NCBI GenBank assembly: GCA_025560025.1
Contig: CP048486.1
Coordinates: forward strand, 1,328,501-1,392,500
Origin: Agrobacterium tumefaciens
Lineage (GTDB): Bacteria; Pseudomonadota; Alphaproteobacteria; Rhizobiales; Rhizobiaceae
Length of the DNA: 64,000 nt
Direction of reading: 5' to 3'
Position numbers and translations under genes: made by a program. Numbering within the stretch: position 1 is the stretch's first letter; every line of letters starts with the position of its first letter. Below the pieces are notes generated by a model, which had not been told where the DNA came from, searched no databases, and was given only the letters and a program-made list of their open reading frames with translations. Below, one piece after another: positions 8,059 through 16,220 of this stretch.

Positions 8059-9624
8059 TCAGGCGCTCCGCGCAATACTGGGGGAGGAAAGGCTGCTGGA
8101 GGAAAGGTCGCGGGCAATGGCGATGATGTCGGTCAGGCAAAGCCTGCGCCTTGTGGCGGTCACGTCCTTTTCCGGGAAATCGTTACGGAAATGGCCGCCG
8201 CGCGATTCCGTGCGCAGGGCCGCGAAGACGGCGATGGCGAGCCCGACAATGGCGGGATCGGACGCCGGGCCATTCTGTTCGGCGAGCGGCAGAAGATCGC
8301 GGATCGCCTCGGTCAACCCGGCTTCATGTCTTGCGATGCCGAGATGGCGGGAGACGATTGGCCTGACGATAGATGGGTCTGCGGCCGAAAGAACAGGCGT
8401 CGCGAATGGTGTGACGGTCGCCACCGGTTTCGATGTCGACTGGCCGGCAATATCTTTCGCCGCGCGCATGCCCATGGCGGCCGCTTCCAGCAGGGAGTTG
8501 CTGGCAAGCCGGTTGGCCCCGTGAAGGCCTGTGCAGGCGGTTTCGCCCGCAACCCAGAGGCCCGGCACGGAACTGCGGCCATTCCCGTCAGTGGCGACAC
8601 CGCCCATGTGATAATGTACGGCGGGACGGACGGGAACCAGCTCGTAAGCGGGGTCTATTCCGGCCTCGCGGCAGAGCAGGTCTATCGAGGGAAAACGCGA
8701 AGCAAAACCGTTGCCGAGCGCCTTGCGGGCATCGAGAAAGACCCTGCCACCCCGCAGGATTTCCCGGTCGATGGCGCGGGCGACAATATCGCGGGAGGCA
8801 AGCTCGGCACCCGGGATGGCCGCCATGAAACGTTCGCCGTTTTCATTGAGCAGCAGCGCGCCTTCGCCCCGCACCGCCTCGCTGACCAGCGCCAGCGGCC
8901 GCCGGTGGGAGGAAAGCGCCGTCGGATGGAACTGGACGAATTCCATATCGGCAAGCACGGCGCCAGCGCGCGCGGCAAGCATGATGCCCTGTCCATAATT
9001 GCCGGAAGGATTGGTCGTCGCCTCATAAAGCCCGCCGAGTCCGCCCGTTGCGAGAATGACCTTCGTGGCCGGCAGAATAAAACTGCCCTTTTGTCCGGCG
9101 CAGACGAGACCGGTCAAGGCCCCGTCTTCCGTCAGCAGCCGGCGCACCTCCGTGCCTTCCAGAACTGCAATGGACGGCGTGTTGAGAGCGGCGGCCGCAA
9201 GAGCACTGACAATGGCCGCGCCCGAGCCGTCACCTTCGGAATGGAGGATGCGGCGACGGCTATGGGCGGCTTCCAGTCCAAAGACGAGTTTGCCCTGCGC
9301 ATCGCGGTCAAAACGGACGCCGGCGCTCTCCAGTGCATCAATGACGTCAGGGGCGGCGGAGACGATGCCCGCTGCCATATCCGCGTCGCAGAGGCCATCA
9401 CCCGCGGCAAGCGTATCGGCGAGATGGAGGGCTGCGCTGTCATCCGCGCCAAGACTGGCCGCAATGCCGCCCTGCGCCCAGGCGCTGGATGTCTCTCCGC
9501 CGAGGGCGCTGCGCGTCAGAAGCAGCACAGGCTGTGGCGCAAGCGTCAGCGCCGCCATCAGGCCCGCTATGCCGCTGCCGACGATGACCGTCCTGCCCGC
9601 ATATTGCGACAGCGCTTCGCTCAT
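8059..9624 (-). CDS. nadB: L-aspartate oxidase (NadB)
   Basis: FAD enzyme that oxidises L-aspartate to iminoaspartate, the substrate of NadA. 521 residues. The N-terminal dinucleotide fold has [15 protein letters not shown], followed by [12 protein letters not shown]. The catalytic FAD domain has FHPTAL and [12 protein letters not shown], then [10 protein letters not shown] and [16 protein letters not shown] near the C-terminal third, as in the succinate dehydrogenase/aspartate oxidase family. The start overlaps the nadA stop by 4 bases. Confidence 0.95.
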   Translation of the reverse strand: MSEALSQYAGRTVIVGSGIAGLMAALTLAPQPVLLLTRSALGGETSSAWAQGGIAASLGADDSAALHLADTLAAGDGLCDADMAAGIVSAAPDVIDALESAGVRFDRDAQGKLVFGLEAAHSRRRILHSEGDGSGAAIVSALAAAALNTPSIAVLEGTEVRRLLTEDGALTGLVCAGQKGSFILPATKVILATGGLGGLYEATTNPSGNYGQGIMLAARAGAVLADMEFVQFHPTALSSHRRPLALVSEAVRGEGALLLNENGERFMAAIPGAELASRDIVARAIDREILRGGRVFLDARKALGNGFASRFPSIDLLCREAGIDPAYELVPVRPAVHYHMGGVATDGNGRSSVPGLWVAGETACTGLHGANRLASNSLLEAAAMGMRAAKDIAGQSTSKPVATVTPFATPVLSAADPSIVRPIVSRHLGIARHEAGLTEAIRDLLPLAEQNGPASDPAIVGLAIAVFAALRTESRGGHFRNDFPEKDVTATRRRLCLTDIIAIARDLSSSSLSSPSIARSA

Positions 9625-10592
9625 ACCGCCAGCATCCTTTCCACCGCGCGGCGGGCCGCGACCGCGATCGCCGGATCGACGGTCACTTCGTGGCGGTTTT
9701 CCTCAAGTGCCGTGCGGATATTGCCGAGCGTGATGCGCTTCATGTGGGGGCAGAGATTGCAGGGGCGGATGAATTCGACATCCGGGTGATGCACGGCGAC
9801 ATTGTCGCTCATCGAGCATTCCGTCAAAAGCACCACGCGGGCCGGCCGCTCCCGGCCGACATAATCTGACATGACGGCGGTGGAGCCGGAAAAATCCGCA
9901 GCCTCGACGACATCGGGCGGACATTCCGGATGCGCCAGCACGGTGACGCCCGGATGGCTTTCCCGCAATTCCCTGATGTCATCGGCGGTGAAAAGCTCGT
10001 GCACCTCGCAATGGCCGCGCCAGGCGATCAGCTCGACACTGGTTTCCCGCGCCACGTTCTTCGCCAGATATTCATCCGGCAGCATCAAAACGCGCGGCAC
10101 GCCGAGCGATTCCACCACCTGGCGGGCATTGCCGGAGGTGCAGCAGATGTCGGAAGCCGCTTTCACTGCCGCCGATGTATTCACGTAAGTGACGACCGGA
10201 ACGCCGGGATAGGCCTTGCGCAGAAGCGCTATGTCTTCGGGCGTGATGGAATCGGCGAGCGAACAGCCGGCGGCCATATCCGGAATGAGCACGGTTTTTT
10301 CCGGATTGAGCAGTTTTGCCGTCTCGGCCATGAAATGAACGCCGGCCAGAACGATCACATCCGCCTCCACCTCCATCGCCTTGCGGGCGAGGGCCAGGCT
10401 GTCGCCGACGATATCGGCGACGCCGTGGAAGATTTCCGGTGTCTGGTAATTATGGGCGAGGATGACGGCGTTGCGCTTGCGTTTCAGCTCAAGGATCGCA
10501 TCCACATCGTCCTGAAAGCCCATCCATTCGGCCTTGGGGATGACGCGGCTGACGCGGTCATAAAGGCTTGCGGCAGAAATCTGTTCGTTCAC
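9621..10592 (-). CDS. nadA: Quinolinate synthase A (NadA), 4Fe-4S enzyme
   Basis: Condenses iminoaspartate with dihydroxyacetone phosphate to quinolinate. Taken from a GTG at 10592, preceded by GGGAGAG; product 323 residues starting with the [13 protein letters not shown] segment. An in-frame extension to 10658 would run through both operator palindromes and is unlikely. The three cluster cysteines are visible in [19 protein letters not shown] and CNLCPHMK, together with the [11 protein letters not shown] motif. The start region is controlled by two operators immediately upstream. Confidence 0.94.
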   Translation of the reverse strand: MNEQISAASLYDRVSRVIPKAEWMGFQDDVDAILELKRKRNAVILAHNYQTPEIFHGVADIVGDSLALARKAMEVEADVIVLAGVHFMAETAKLLNPEKTVLIPDMAAGCSLADSITPEDIALLRKAYPGVPVVTYVNTSAAVKAASDICCTSGNARQVVESLGVPRVLMLPDEYLAKNVARETSVELIAWRGHCEVHELFTADDIRELRESHPGVTVLAHPECPPDVVEAADFSGSTAVMSDYVGRERPARVVLLTECSMSDNVAVHHPDVEFIRPCNLCPHMKRITLGNIRTALEENRHEVTVDPAIAVAARRAVERMLAV

Positions 10593-10606
10593 GGCGCTCT
10601 CCCATT

Positions 10607-10625
10607 TATACTCTTTTTGAGCATA
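10607..10625 (-). promoter_or_regulatory. Operator 1 upstream of nadA (probable NadQ site)
   Basis: 19-bp imperfect inverted repeat TATACTC-N5-GAGCATA lying 14 bases before the nadA GTG, next to its ribosome binding site. It shares the pattern TATNCTC-N5-GAGCATA with a second site 34 bp away. Binding here would block transcription of nadABC. Confidence 0.75.
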
Positions 10626-10640
10626 TCTATGGCAAAGAGA

Positions 10641-10659
10641 TATTCTCATTATGAGCATA
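10641..10659 (-). promoter_or_regulatory. Operator 2 upstream of nadA (probable NadQ site)
   Basis: 19-bp inverted repeat TATTCTC-ATTAT-GAGCATA with 8 of 9 arm positions paired, ending 2 bases before the nadQ stop codon. It is centred 34 bp from operator 1, about three helical turns, so two bound regulators would lie on the same face of the DNA. Confidence 0.75.
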
Positions 10660-10661
10660 TG

Positions 10662-11564
10662 TCAATTGCGGGAGAGTGGCAGTTTCGTTCCGGAAAGGGC
10701 GCGTTCATCGAGAACCGTCTGGCGGAAGCGGAAAAGCTTTGCCGGGCGGCCGCCGGTTTCGGTCGCCATGTCGCCGGTTTCTTCCACCAGTTGCTGCTGT
10801 TCGATCAACCGGCGGAAATTCTGCTTGTGCAGCGTCAGCCCCGCCAGTGCCTCGATGGCGCGCTGTAATTGCAGCAGGGTGAAGGCATCGGCCATCAGCT
10901 CGAAAACCACAGGCCGGTATTTGATCTTGGCTCTCAGCCGGGCAATGCCGGTGGCGAGGATGCGGCGGTGATCGGCAAACATGGGTGTGCCGAAATTGAT
11001 CCGGGGTTCACCCTGGGCTTCCTCGACCAATCCCGCCTCATAGAGCAATTCGTAGCGCTGCAGGGTGAGTTCCTCGTTCCAGCCGCCGCCGTCGAGGCCG
11101 AAGGTGAAATCGGCACGCAAATGGCGCTGGCTTTTGCAGGCTGGATCGGAGTCCGCCCAGGCGCGCAGCCTGTCGATGATGGTGTCCAGAACTGCTGGCC
11201 GACCCTGACGGTGGTCCTCCCACGGAAAATATTCGTACCAGCCATGCCACAGCGGGCGTCCATTGCCGGATGATTCCTGCTCCCGAACCAGCCCGAGATA
11301 GCCGATCGAAATGGTTCTGCCGCCCGGAATGTCGTTGTTCCGGTCGCGGTCGGCGAAGGTGTAGAGTTGCTCGAGATAACCGACGGGGTGATGCGTCTGT
11401 TCGTGGATCCATTCCCGCAGCCCGCTCTGAAGCGTTCTGTGCCCGAATTCGAACGGTCCTGAAGGAAGGGCAGTGCCCGCCCGCACGGTCATTACCCGCG
11501 GCTCATCTCCGGTAATGGCGGTGACGACGGCAATGAGTTCGGCATGGGCAAGCCCGATGGTCAC
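10662..11564 (-). CDS. nadQ: NadQ/NrtR-type transcriptional regulator of NAD synthesis
   Basis: 300 residues from a GTG at 11564 with AGGAG five bases upstream; a TTG extension to 11594 has poor spacing. The N-terminal half resembles a Nudix fold, but its box reads REWIHEQTH where the catalytic consensus needs REUxEExGU, so it probably binds a ligand rather than hydrolysing one. The C-terminal part (from about residue 225, LQLQRAIEAL, then FRRLIEQQQLVEETG and GRPAKLFRF) looks like a winged helix. This architecture matches the COG4111 family called NadQ in regulon databases and is related to NrtR. It lies immediately upstream of nadABC with two operators between, so repression of NAD synthesis is the likely job. 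Confidence 0.82.
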   Translation of the reverse strand: MTIGLAHAELIAVVTAITGDEPRVMTVRAGTALPSGPFEFGHRTLQSGLREWIHEQTHHPVGYLEQLYTFADRDRNNDIPGGRTISIGYLGLVREQESSGNGRPLWHGWYEYFPWEDHRQGRPAVLDTIIDRLRAWADSDPACKSQRHLRADFTFGLDGGGWNEELTLQRYELLYEAGLVEEAQGEPRINFGTPMFADHRRILATGIARLRAKIKYRPVVFELMADAFTLLQLQRAIEALAGLTLHKQNFRRLIEQQQLVEETGDMATETGGRPAKLFRFRQTVLDERALSGTKLPLSRN

Positions 11565-11726
11565 GGCGACTCCTGTTGCAGGTTGCGATTTCAACCTTCT
11601 TTGGCACAGGAAGAGCGGTTCGCCAACAAGCGGACCAAAAGTGCCGCCGGTATTCGCGTAAATCCTAAAATAATGTCCTGTTAGACGAAAGGACGAATTC
11701 CTGTGGTTAGTCGCGTATATTTTGTT

Positions 11727-11746
11727 ATGTTATAAAAATGTTATAA
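11727..11746 (+). repeat. Direct repeat ATGTTATAA in the nadQ/PAS divergent region
   Basis: The 9-mer ATGTTATAA occurs at 11727 and 11738, 11 bp apart, in an AT-rich stretch 25-45 bases before the PAS gene. One helical turn of spacing could mean a regulator site, or the stretch may simply be a promoter -10 region. Confidence 0.35.
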
Positions 11747-11770
11747 GCATTCTAATAGTGTAGAAAGCCG

Positions 11771-12145
11771 ATGTTGGAAGATATATCTCTAGAAGAGACG
11801 CTTATTGGCTATTATACGTGGAATATCGGACAGAATCTGGTTTATCTGGATGCTGTGGCCGCTCGTGTGCGGGATTTTTCCTTCGATGAGGCGTCCGGTG
11901 GCATTCCGGTGGAAGCGTTCATTGCCCAGGTCGAGATCAACGCTCGGGCGAGGGTGGCAAGGGCTGTCCATAATTCGCTGACGCGCGGTGAGTTTTATGA
12001 CCAGGAGTACCGGATCGGGCTGAGGTCAGGCGGCTTTCGCTGGCTGCGGACGACAGGCAGGGTAATACATGACTGCGACGGTGTCCCGATGATGGCAATG
12101 GGCACGGTGCGCGAGATTGCCGCCCGCAAGGTCTTGTTGATGTAG
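11771..12145 (+). CDS. Stand-alone PAS-domain protein
   Basis: 124 residues forming a single PAS-like domain (PAS fold 3 type). An N-terminal segment TLIGYYTWNIGQNLVYLD precedes a helical middle part and ends in EYRIGLRSGGFRWLRTTGRV and the MAMGTVREIA strand, the usual PAS/PAC ending. No histidine kinase, GGDEF or DNA-binding part follows, so it is an orphan sensor module. The start is the first ATG in the frame, with no strong ribosome binding site, in unusually AT-rich upstream DNA. It is transcribed divergently from nadQ. Ligand and partner are unknown. Confidence 0.7.
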   Translation: MLEDISLEETLIGYYTWNIGQNLVYLDAVAARVRDFSFDEASGGIPVEAFIAQVEINARARVARAVHNSLTRGEFYDQEYRIGLRSGGFRWLRTTGRVIHDCDGVPMMAMGTVREIAARKVLLM

Positions 12146-12196
12146 TCCCCGCCCCGGCGACGAATTCATATTTTATTGTTTTGATGTTTCGGTGAC

Positions 12197-12697
12197 ATGG
12201 TCCGGCAGGTCGCAACGTTGCTTTTTCAGATCACGCTGGTCGTGAGCCTCGGTGTCGCGGGCATCCGTATCGCCTCGCTCGTGAACGGCGAGGCCGGATA
12301 TGCGACGGCAGGCCTTGCCGCCAACACGGAAATGCTGTGGACGACCTCACCGGTGCGGGTCGATCCTCGTCGCCAAAACTATGAACGCATCCCGACGCCG
12401 CCCGATCTCTATCCCCTCAAAATGCATGCGGATCAGCGCCTGCGCGTGGTTGCCAGCAACCGCTTCACTTTCAAGGGGCAGGAATTCCGGCTGGCGGGCG
12501 TGGAGGAAGTCGATCGCAACCGGGTCTGCGCGGGTTCCGATGGCCGCCGTTATGCCTGCGGCCTGAACGCTTTCAAGGCGCTGGAGAACCGATTGCGCGG
12601 GAGATATCTCGAATGCCGCGTGGTGGAGGAGGGTGCCGCTGCCCGTTCTATCGAATGCCGGATCAACGGACAGGATGTGCGGGCATTATTGCAATAG
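12197..12697 (+). CDS. Secreted or membrane-anchored thermonuclease-like protein
   Basis: 166 residues with an N-terminal hydrophobic stretch (residues about 6-28) acting as signal peptide or anchor. The C-terminal half resembles a staphylococcal-nuclease (TNase-like) fold: FTFKGQEFRLAGVEEVDRN, then a cysteine-containing loop, GLNAFKALENRLRGRYLECR. The arginine and acidic residues needed for catalysis in true nucleases are not all clear, so activity is uncertain. Rhizobial ExoI-type proteins have a similar architecture. It stands alone between the PAS gene and the tRNA. Confidence 0.6.
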   Translation: MVRQVATLLFQITLVVSLGVAGIRIASLVNGEAGYATAGLAANTEMLWTTSPVRVDPRRQNYERIPTPPDLYPLKMHADQRLRVVASNRFTFKGQEFRLAGVEEVDRNRVCAGSDGRRYACGLNAFKALENRLRGRYLECRVVEEGAAARSIECRINGQDVRALLQ

Positions 12698-12772
12698 GCG
12701 ATCGGGATTGGCTGCCAACAAGGTGGATCGAAATGATTGCCTGAAGACGAGATTTGCAGGTTCTGGGAAATT

Positions 12773-12848
<76 letters not shown>

Positions 12849-12953
12849 ATAAGGGTTCCGGCATTTCTTCCGGTTCCGGGAACCGAAGCGGCTGTTGTTC
12901 CGTTCGGTGGCGGCTTACTACTTCGGCTAATCGAAGAGTGCAAGCACAAAAAA

Positions 12954-12985
12954 CAGCCCGGCTTCATTTTTTTGTCGCCGGGCTG
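12954..12985 (-). terminator. Rho-independent terminator of the TIGR02300 gene
   Basis: 9-bp stem CAGCCCGGC / GCCGGGCTG; on the minus strand the right arm is followed by TTTTTTG. It lies 16 bases past the stop of the minus-strand TIGR02300 gene. Confidence 0.85.
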
Positions 12986-13000
12986 ATTTATTCAATAGGA

Positions 13001-13387
13001 TCAAGCTTCTTCGTCGTCGCCCGTTACGCCGATGATGCCGGACATGTCGTCATCATCATCGTCTTCGTCGGCTTCGAGGAAGGTGTCGTCATCGTCGTCG
13101 ATTTCCACGTCGTCGTCGTCGCCCATATCCGGGATCTCGTCGCCGCTGTTGTCTCCGTCGGCGTCTTCCAGCGATACGAGTTCGACTTCCGTGTTTTCGG
13201 TATCGACTTCCGCCACTTCCTCTTCTTCAGCCTGCTCCATCTTGGCCTGGGCGGTGCTTTCCTCAAAGAAGGAGAGCGGCCAGGACTTGCCGGTATAGGG
13301 AGAAACGACCGGGTCGCGGTTCAGATCGTAGAACTTCTTGCCGGTATCGGGGTCGGTGCGCTTGGTACCAAGTTCCGCTTTTGCCAC
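13001..13387 (-). CDS. TIGR02300 (FYDLN-acid) family protein
   Basis: 128 residues. The first 45 are conserved and basic to neutral with the naming motif FYDLNRDPVVSPYTGKSWP. The rest is a very acidic tail rich in Asp and Glu with long Asp runs, ending DMSGIIGVTGDDEEA. The family is restricted to alphaproteobacteria and has no established function; the acidic tail suggests a nucleic-acid mimic, a chaperone-like or an ion-binding role, but that is speculation. It is transcribed divergently from cmk. Confidence 0.9.
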   Translation of the reverse strand: MAKAELGTKRTDPDTGKKFYDLNRDPVVSPYTGKSWPLSFFEESTAQAKMEQAEEEEVAEVDTENTEVELVSLEDADGDNSGDEIPDMGDDDDVEIDDDDDTFLEADEDDDDDDMSGIIGVTGDDEEA

Positions 13388-13616
13388 TGTCTAAGCCTCA
13401 AATTGTCGAATGAGTTTCGGTGTGTACGCCGTAAAACCGGCATAGACGGTAAAATTTCTAGCCGGTCCCCTTAATCGTTGCGGTCTTTCGTGTCAAAGAC
13501 AAACTTCGGATGTCGCCTTCCCTTGCCGCAAGCTGTATGCGGGGATGCTCATAAATATCGGGAAACATCCCGTACTCCATATTGTATCAATGACCAATGC
13601 ACAGGCAGAAAGCTTC

Positions 13617-14270
13617 ATGACCTTCACGATCGCCATAGACGGGCCGGCTGCGGCGGGCAAAGGCACCTTGTCACGCAGGATTGCGCAGACCTATGGTTTC
13701 CATCATCTCGATACCGGGCTGACCTACAGGGCGACGGCCAAGGCGCTTCTTGATGCCGGCCTGCCGCTCGATGATGAGGCCATCGCTGAAAAGGTGGCGC
13801 TGGAACTCGACCTTGCCGGCCTCGACCGCTCTGTCCTTTCCCGGCACGATATCGGCGAAGCGGCTTCGAAGATTGCGGTCATGACGCCGGTAAGGCGGGC
13901 GCTGGTCAAGGCACAGCAGCGTTTTGCATTAAAGGAGCCGGGCACGGTTCTGGATGGCCGTGACATCGGGACGGTGGTTTGCCCGGATGCGCCGGTGAAG
14001 CTTTACGTCACCGCTTCGCCCGACGTCAGGGCGCGGCGGCGTTATGATGAAATCCTCGCCAATGGCAGCGTTGCGGATTATCATGCCATTTTCGCTGAAG
14101 TGAAAAAACGCGACGAGCGCGACATGGGCCGCGCCGACAGCCCGTTGAAGCCGGCTGAAGACGCGCACTTGCTAGATACGTCGGAAATGAGTATAGAGGC
14201 GGCGTTTCAGGCCGCGCGGACGATCATCGACGCCGCCCTGGAGAAACAGGTTTCTCGCGGAACCGCTTGA
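13617..14270 (+). CDS. cmk: Cytidylate kinase
   Basis: Phosphorylates CMP and dCMP using ATP. Taken from the ATG at 13617 (217 residues, [17 protein letters not shown]), where family homology begins; in-frame ATGs at 13590 and 13545 are possible and none has a strong ribosome binding site. P-loop GPAAAGKGT, the [10 protein letters not shown] substrate region and the [14 protein letters not shown] motif are all present. It lies 150 bases before rpsA, the normal cmk-rpsA order. Confidence 0.94.
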   Translation: MTFTIAIDGPAAAGKGTLSRRIAQTYGFHHLDTGLTYRATAKALLDAGLPLDDEAIAEKVALELDLAGLDRSVLSRHDIGEAASKIAVMTPVRRALVKAQQRFALKEPGTVLDGRDIGTVVCPDAPVKLYVTASPDVRARRRYDEILANGSVADYHAIFAEVKKRDERDMGRADSPLKPAEDAHLLDTSEMSIEAAFQAARTIIDAALEKQVSRGTA

Positions 14271-14314
14271 ATTCGGTCCGCGTTTAGTCCGGAATTGCCC
14301 GAAGACATGTCCTT

Positions 14315-14384
14315 GCGCCGGAAAGCCTTTTGAAAAGGCGGGCATGGGGTCGGGTATCAACAACACTAGCCCACCGGCGCTTTT
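14315..14384 (+). promoter_or_regulatory. Structured cmk-rpsA intergenic leader, possible attenuator
   Basis: A 7-bp outer stem GCGCCGG (14315-14321) / CCGGCGC (14374-14380) followed by TTTTG encloses an inner perfect hairpin GCCTTTT-G-AAAAGGC. The position is 40-105 bases before the rpsA start. It could end cmk transcripts partly or form part of the S1 autoregulatory leader known for rpsA in other bacteria. Confidence 0.45.
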
Positions 14385-14420
14385 GTATTCGCCATTGCGC
14401 GGATGCAATCAGGAGATTTC

Positions 14421-16121
14421 ATGTCAGTATCTACCCCCACGCGCGAAGATTTCGCAGCGCTTCTCGAAGAATCCTTTGCCTCCAACGATCTTGCCGAAGG
14501 CTATGTTGCCAAGGGTATCGTAACGGCAATCGAGAAGGACGTTGCCATCGTCGACGTCGGCCTCAAGGTTGAAGGCCGCGTACCGTTGAAGGAATTCGGC
14601 GCGAAGTCCAAGGACGGCACGCTGAAGGTCGGCGACGAAGTCGAAGTTTACGTCGAGCGCATCGAAAACGCTCTCGGAGAAGCCGTTCTGTCGCGCGAGA
14701 AGGCTCGCCGCGAAGAAAGCTGGGTCAAGCTCGAAGCCAAGTTCGAAGCTGGCGAGCGCGTCGAAGGCGTTATCTTCAACCAGGTCAAGGGTGGTTTCAC
14801 CGTCGATCTGGACGGCGCTGTTGCCTTCCTTCCGCGTTCGCAGGTCGACATCCGTCCGATCCGCGACGTTACCCCGCTGATGCACAACCCGCAGCCCTTC
14901 GAAATCCTCAAGATGGACAAGCGTCGCGGCAATATCGTTGTTTCGCGCCGCACGGTTCTCGAAGAGTCGCGTGCAGAGCAGCGTTCTGAAATCGTTCAGA
15001 ACCTCGAAGAAGGCCAGGTTGTTGACGGCGTCGTCAAGAACATCACCGATTATGGTGCGTTCGTTGACCTCGGCGGCATCGACGGCCTGCTGCACGTTAC
15101 CGACATGGCATGGCGCCGCGTCAACCATCCTTCGGAAATCCTCAACATTGGCCAGCAGGTCAAGGTTCAGATCATCCGCATCAACCAGGAAACCCACCGC
15201 ATCTCGCTCGGCATGAAGCAGCTCGAGTCTGATCCGTGGGATGGCATCTCCGCCAAGTACCCGGTTGGCAAGAAGATCTCCGGTACGGTCACGAACATCA
15301 CCGACTACGGTGCATTCGTTGAGCTGGAGCCGGGCATCGAAGGCCTGATCCACATTTCCGAAATGTCCTGGACCAAGAAGAACGTCCATCCCGGCAAGAT
15401 CCTGTCCACGAGCCAGGAAGTCGACGTTGTCGTTCTCGAAGTCGATCCGTCCAAGCGCCGTATCTCGCTCGGCCTCAAGCAGACGCTGGAAAACCCGTGG
15501 CAGGCATTTGCCTACAGCCATCCGGCCGGCACTGAAGTTGAAGGCGAAGTCAAGAACAAGACTGAATTCGGTCTGTTCATCGGCCTCGAAGGCGATGTCG
15601 ACGGCATGGTTCACCTGTCGGATCTCGACTGGAACCGTCCGGGCGAGCAGGTCATCGAAGAGTACAACAAGGGTGACGTCGTCAAGGCTGTCGTTCTTGA
15701 CGTTGACGTCGAGAAGGAACGCATCTCGCTCGGCATCAAGCAGCTCGGCAAGGATTCCGTCGGCGAAGCCGCGACCTCCGGCGATCTGCGCAAGAACGCC
15801 GTTGTTTCGTGCGAAGTCATCGCCGTCAACGACGGTGGCGTGGAAGTGAAGCTCGTCAACCACGAAGACATCACCTCCTTCATCCGCCGCAACGATCTCG
15901 CACGCGATCGCGACGATCAGCGTCCGGAGCGTTTCTCGGTCGGTCAGGTTTTCGACGCTCGCGTCGTCAACTTCTCCAAGAAGGACCGCAAGGTCATGCT
16001 TTCGATCAAGGCGCTGGAAATCGCTGAAGAGAAGGAAGCCGTCGCACAGTTCGGTTCGTCCGACTCGGGCGCTTCGCTCGGCGACATCCTCGGCGCGGCT
16101 CTGAAGAACCGCGGCGAATAA
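14421..16121 (+). CDS. rpsA: 30S ribosomal protein S1
   Basis: 566 residues, six S1 (OB-fold) repeats as in proteobacterial S1; the recurring ITDYGAFVDLGG / ITDYGAFVELEPG and RISLGMKQL / RISLGLKQ segments mark successive repeats. Binds mRNA on the small subunit and helps start translation. The ATG at 14421 follows CAGGAGATTTC; an upstream ATG at 14403 lacks such a site. Codon use is strongly biased towards GTC, CTC and AAG, as expected for a highly expressed gene. Confidence 0.97.
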   Translation: MSVSTPTREDFAALLEESFASNDLAEGYVAKGIVTAIEKDVAIVDVGLKVEGRVPLKEFGAKSKDGTLKVGDEVEVYVERIENALGEAVLSREKARREESWVKLEAKFEAGERVEGVIFNQVKGGFTVDLDGAVAFLPRSQVDIRPIRDVTPLMHNPQPFEILKMDKRRGNIVVSRRTVLEESRAEQRSEIVQNLEEGQVVDGVVKNITDYGAFVDLGGIDGLLHVTDMAWRRVNHPSEILNIGQQVKVQIIRINQETHRISLGMKQLESDPWDGISAKYPVGKKISGTVTNITDYGAFVELEPGIEGLIHISEMSWTKKNVHPGKILSTSQEVDVVVLEVDPSKRRISLGLKQTLENPWQAFAYSHPAGTEVEGEVKNKTEFGLFIGLEGDVDGMVHLSDLDWNRPGEQVIEEYNKGDVVKAVVLDVDVEKERISLGIKQLGKDSVGEAATSGDLRKNAVVSCEVIAVNDGGVEVKLVNHEDITSFIRRNDLARDRDDQRPERFSVGQVFDARVVNFSKKDRKVMLSIKALEIAEEKEAVAQFGSSDSGASLGDILGAALKNRGE

Positions 16122-16147
16122 TCGCTTCGATCCTTTGAAAATGAAGA

Positions 16148-16176
16148 ACCCGCCGGAATTTCCGGCGGGTTTTTTA
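16148..16176 (+). terminator. Rho-independent terminator of rpsA
   Basis: Near-perfect inverted repeat (ACCCGCCGGAA / TTCCGGCGGGT) followed by a run of T, 27 bases after the rpsA stop. Confidence 0.92.
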
Positions 16177-16220
16177 TTGGGTTTATTGTCCGCGTCAGGA
16201 ATGGAAGAGCGGCACGGTGC

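Noticed and set aside
7954..9789. 611-codon open frame on the plus strand across nadB
   Set aside because: Antisense to the clearly conserved nadB; arises because high-GC genes leave long open frames on the other strand. No family motif or ribosome binding site.
14424..15863. 479-codon minus-strand open frame opposite rpsA
   Set aside because: Mirror of the strongly biased codon use of rpsA.
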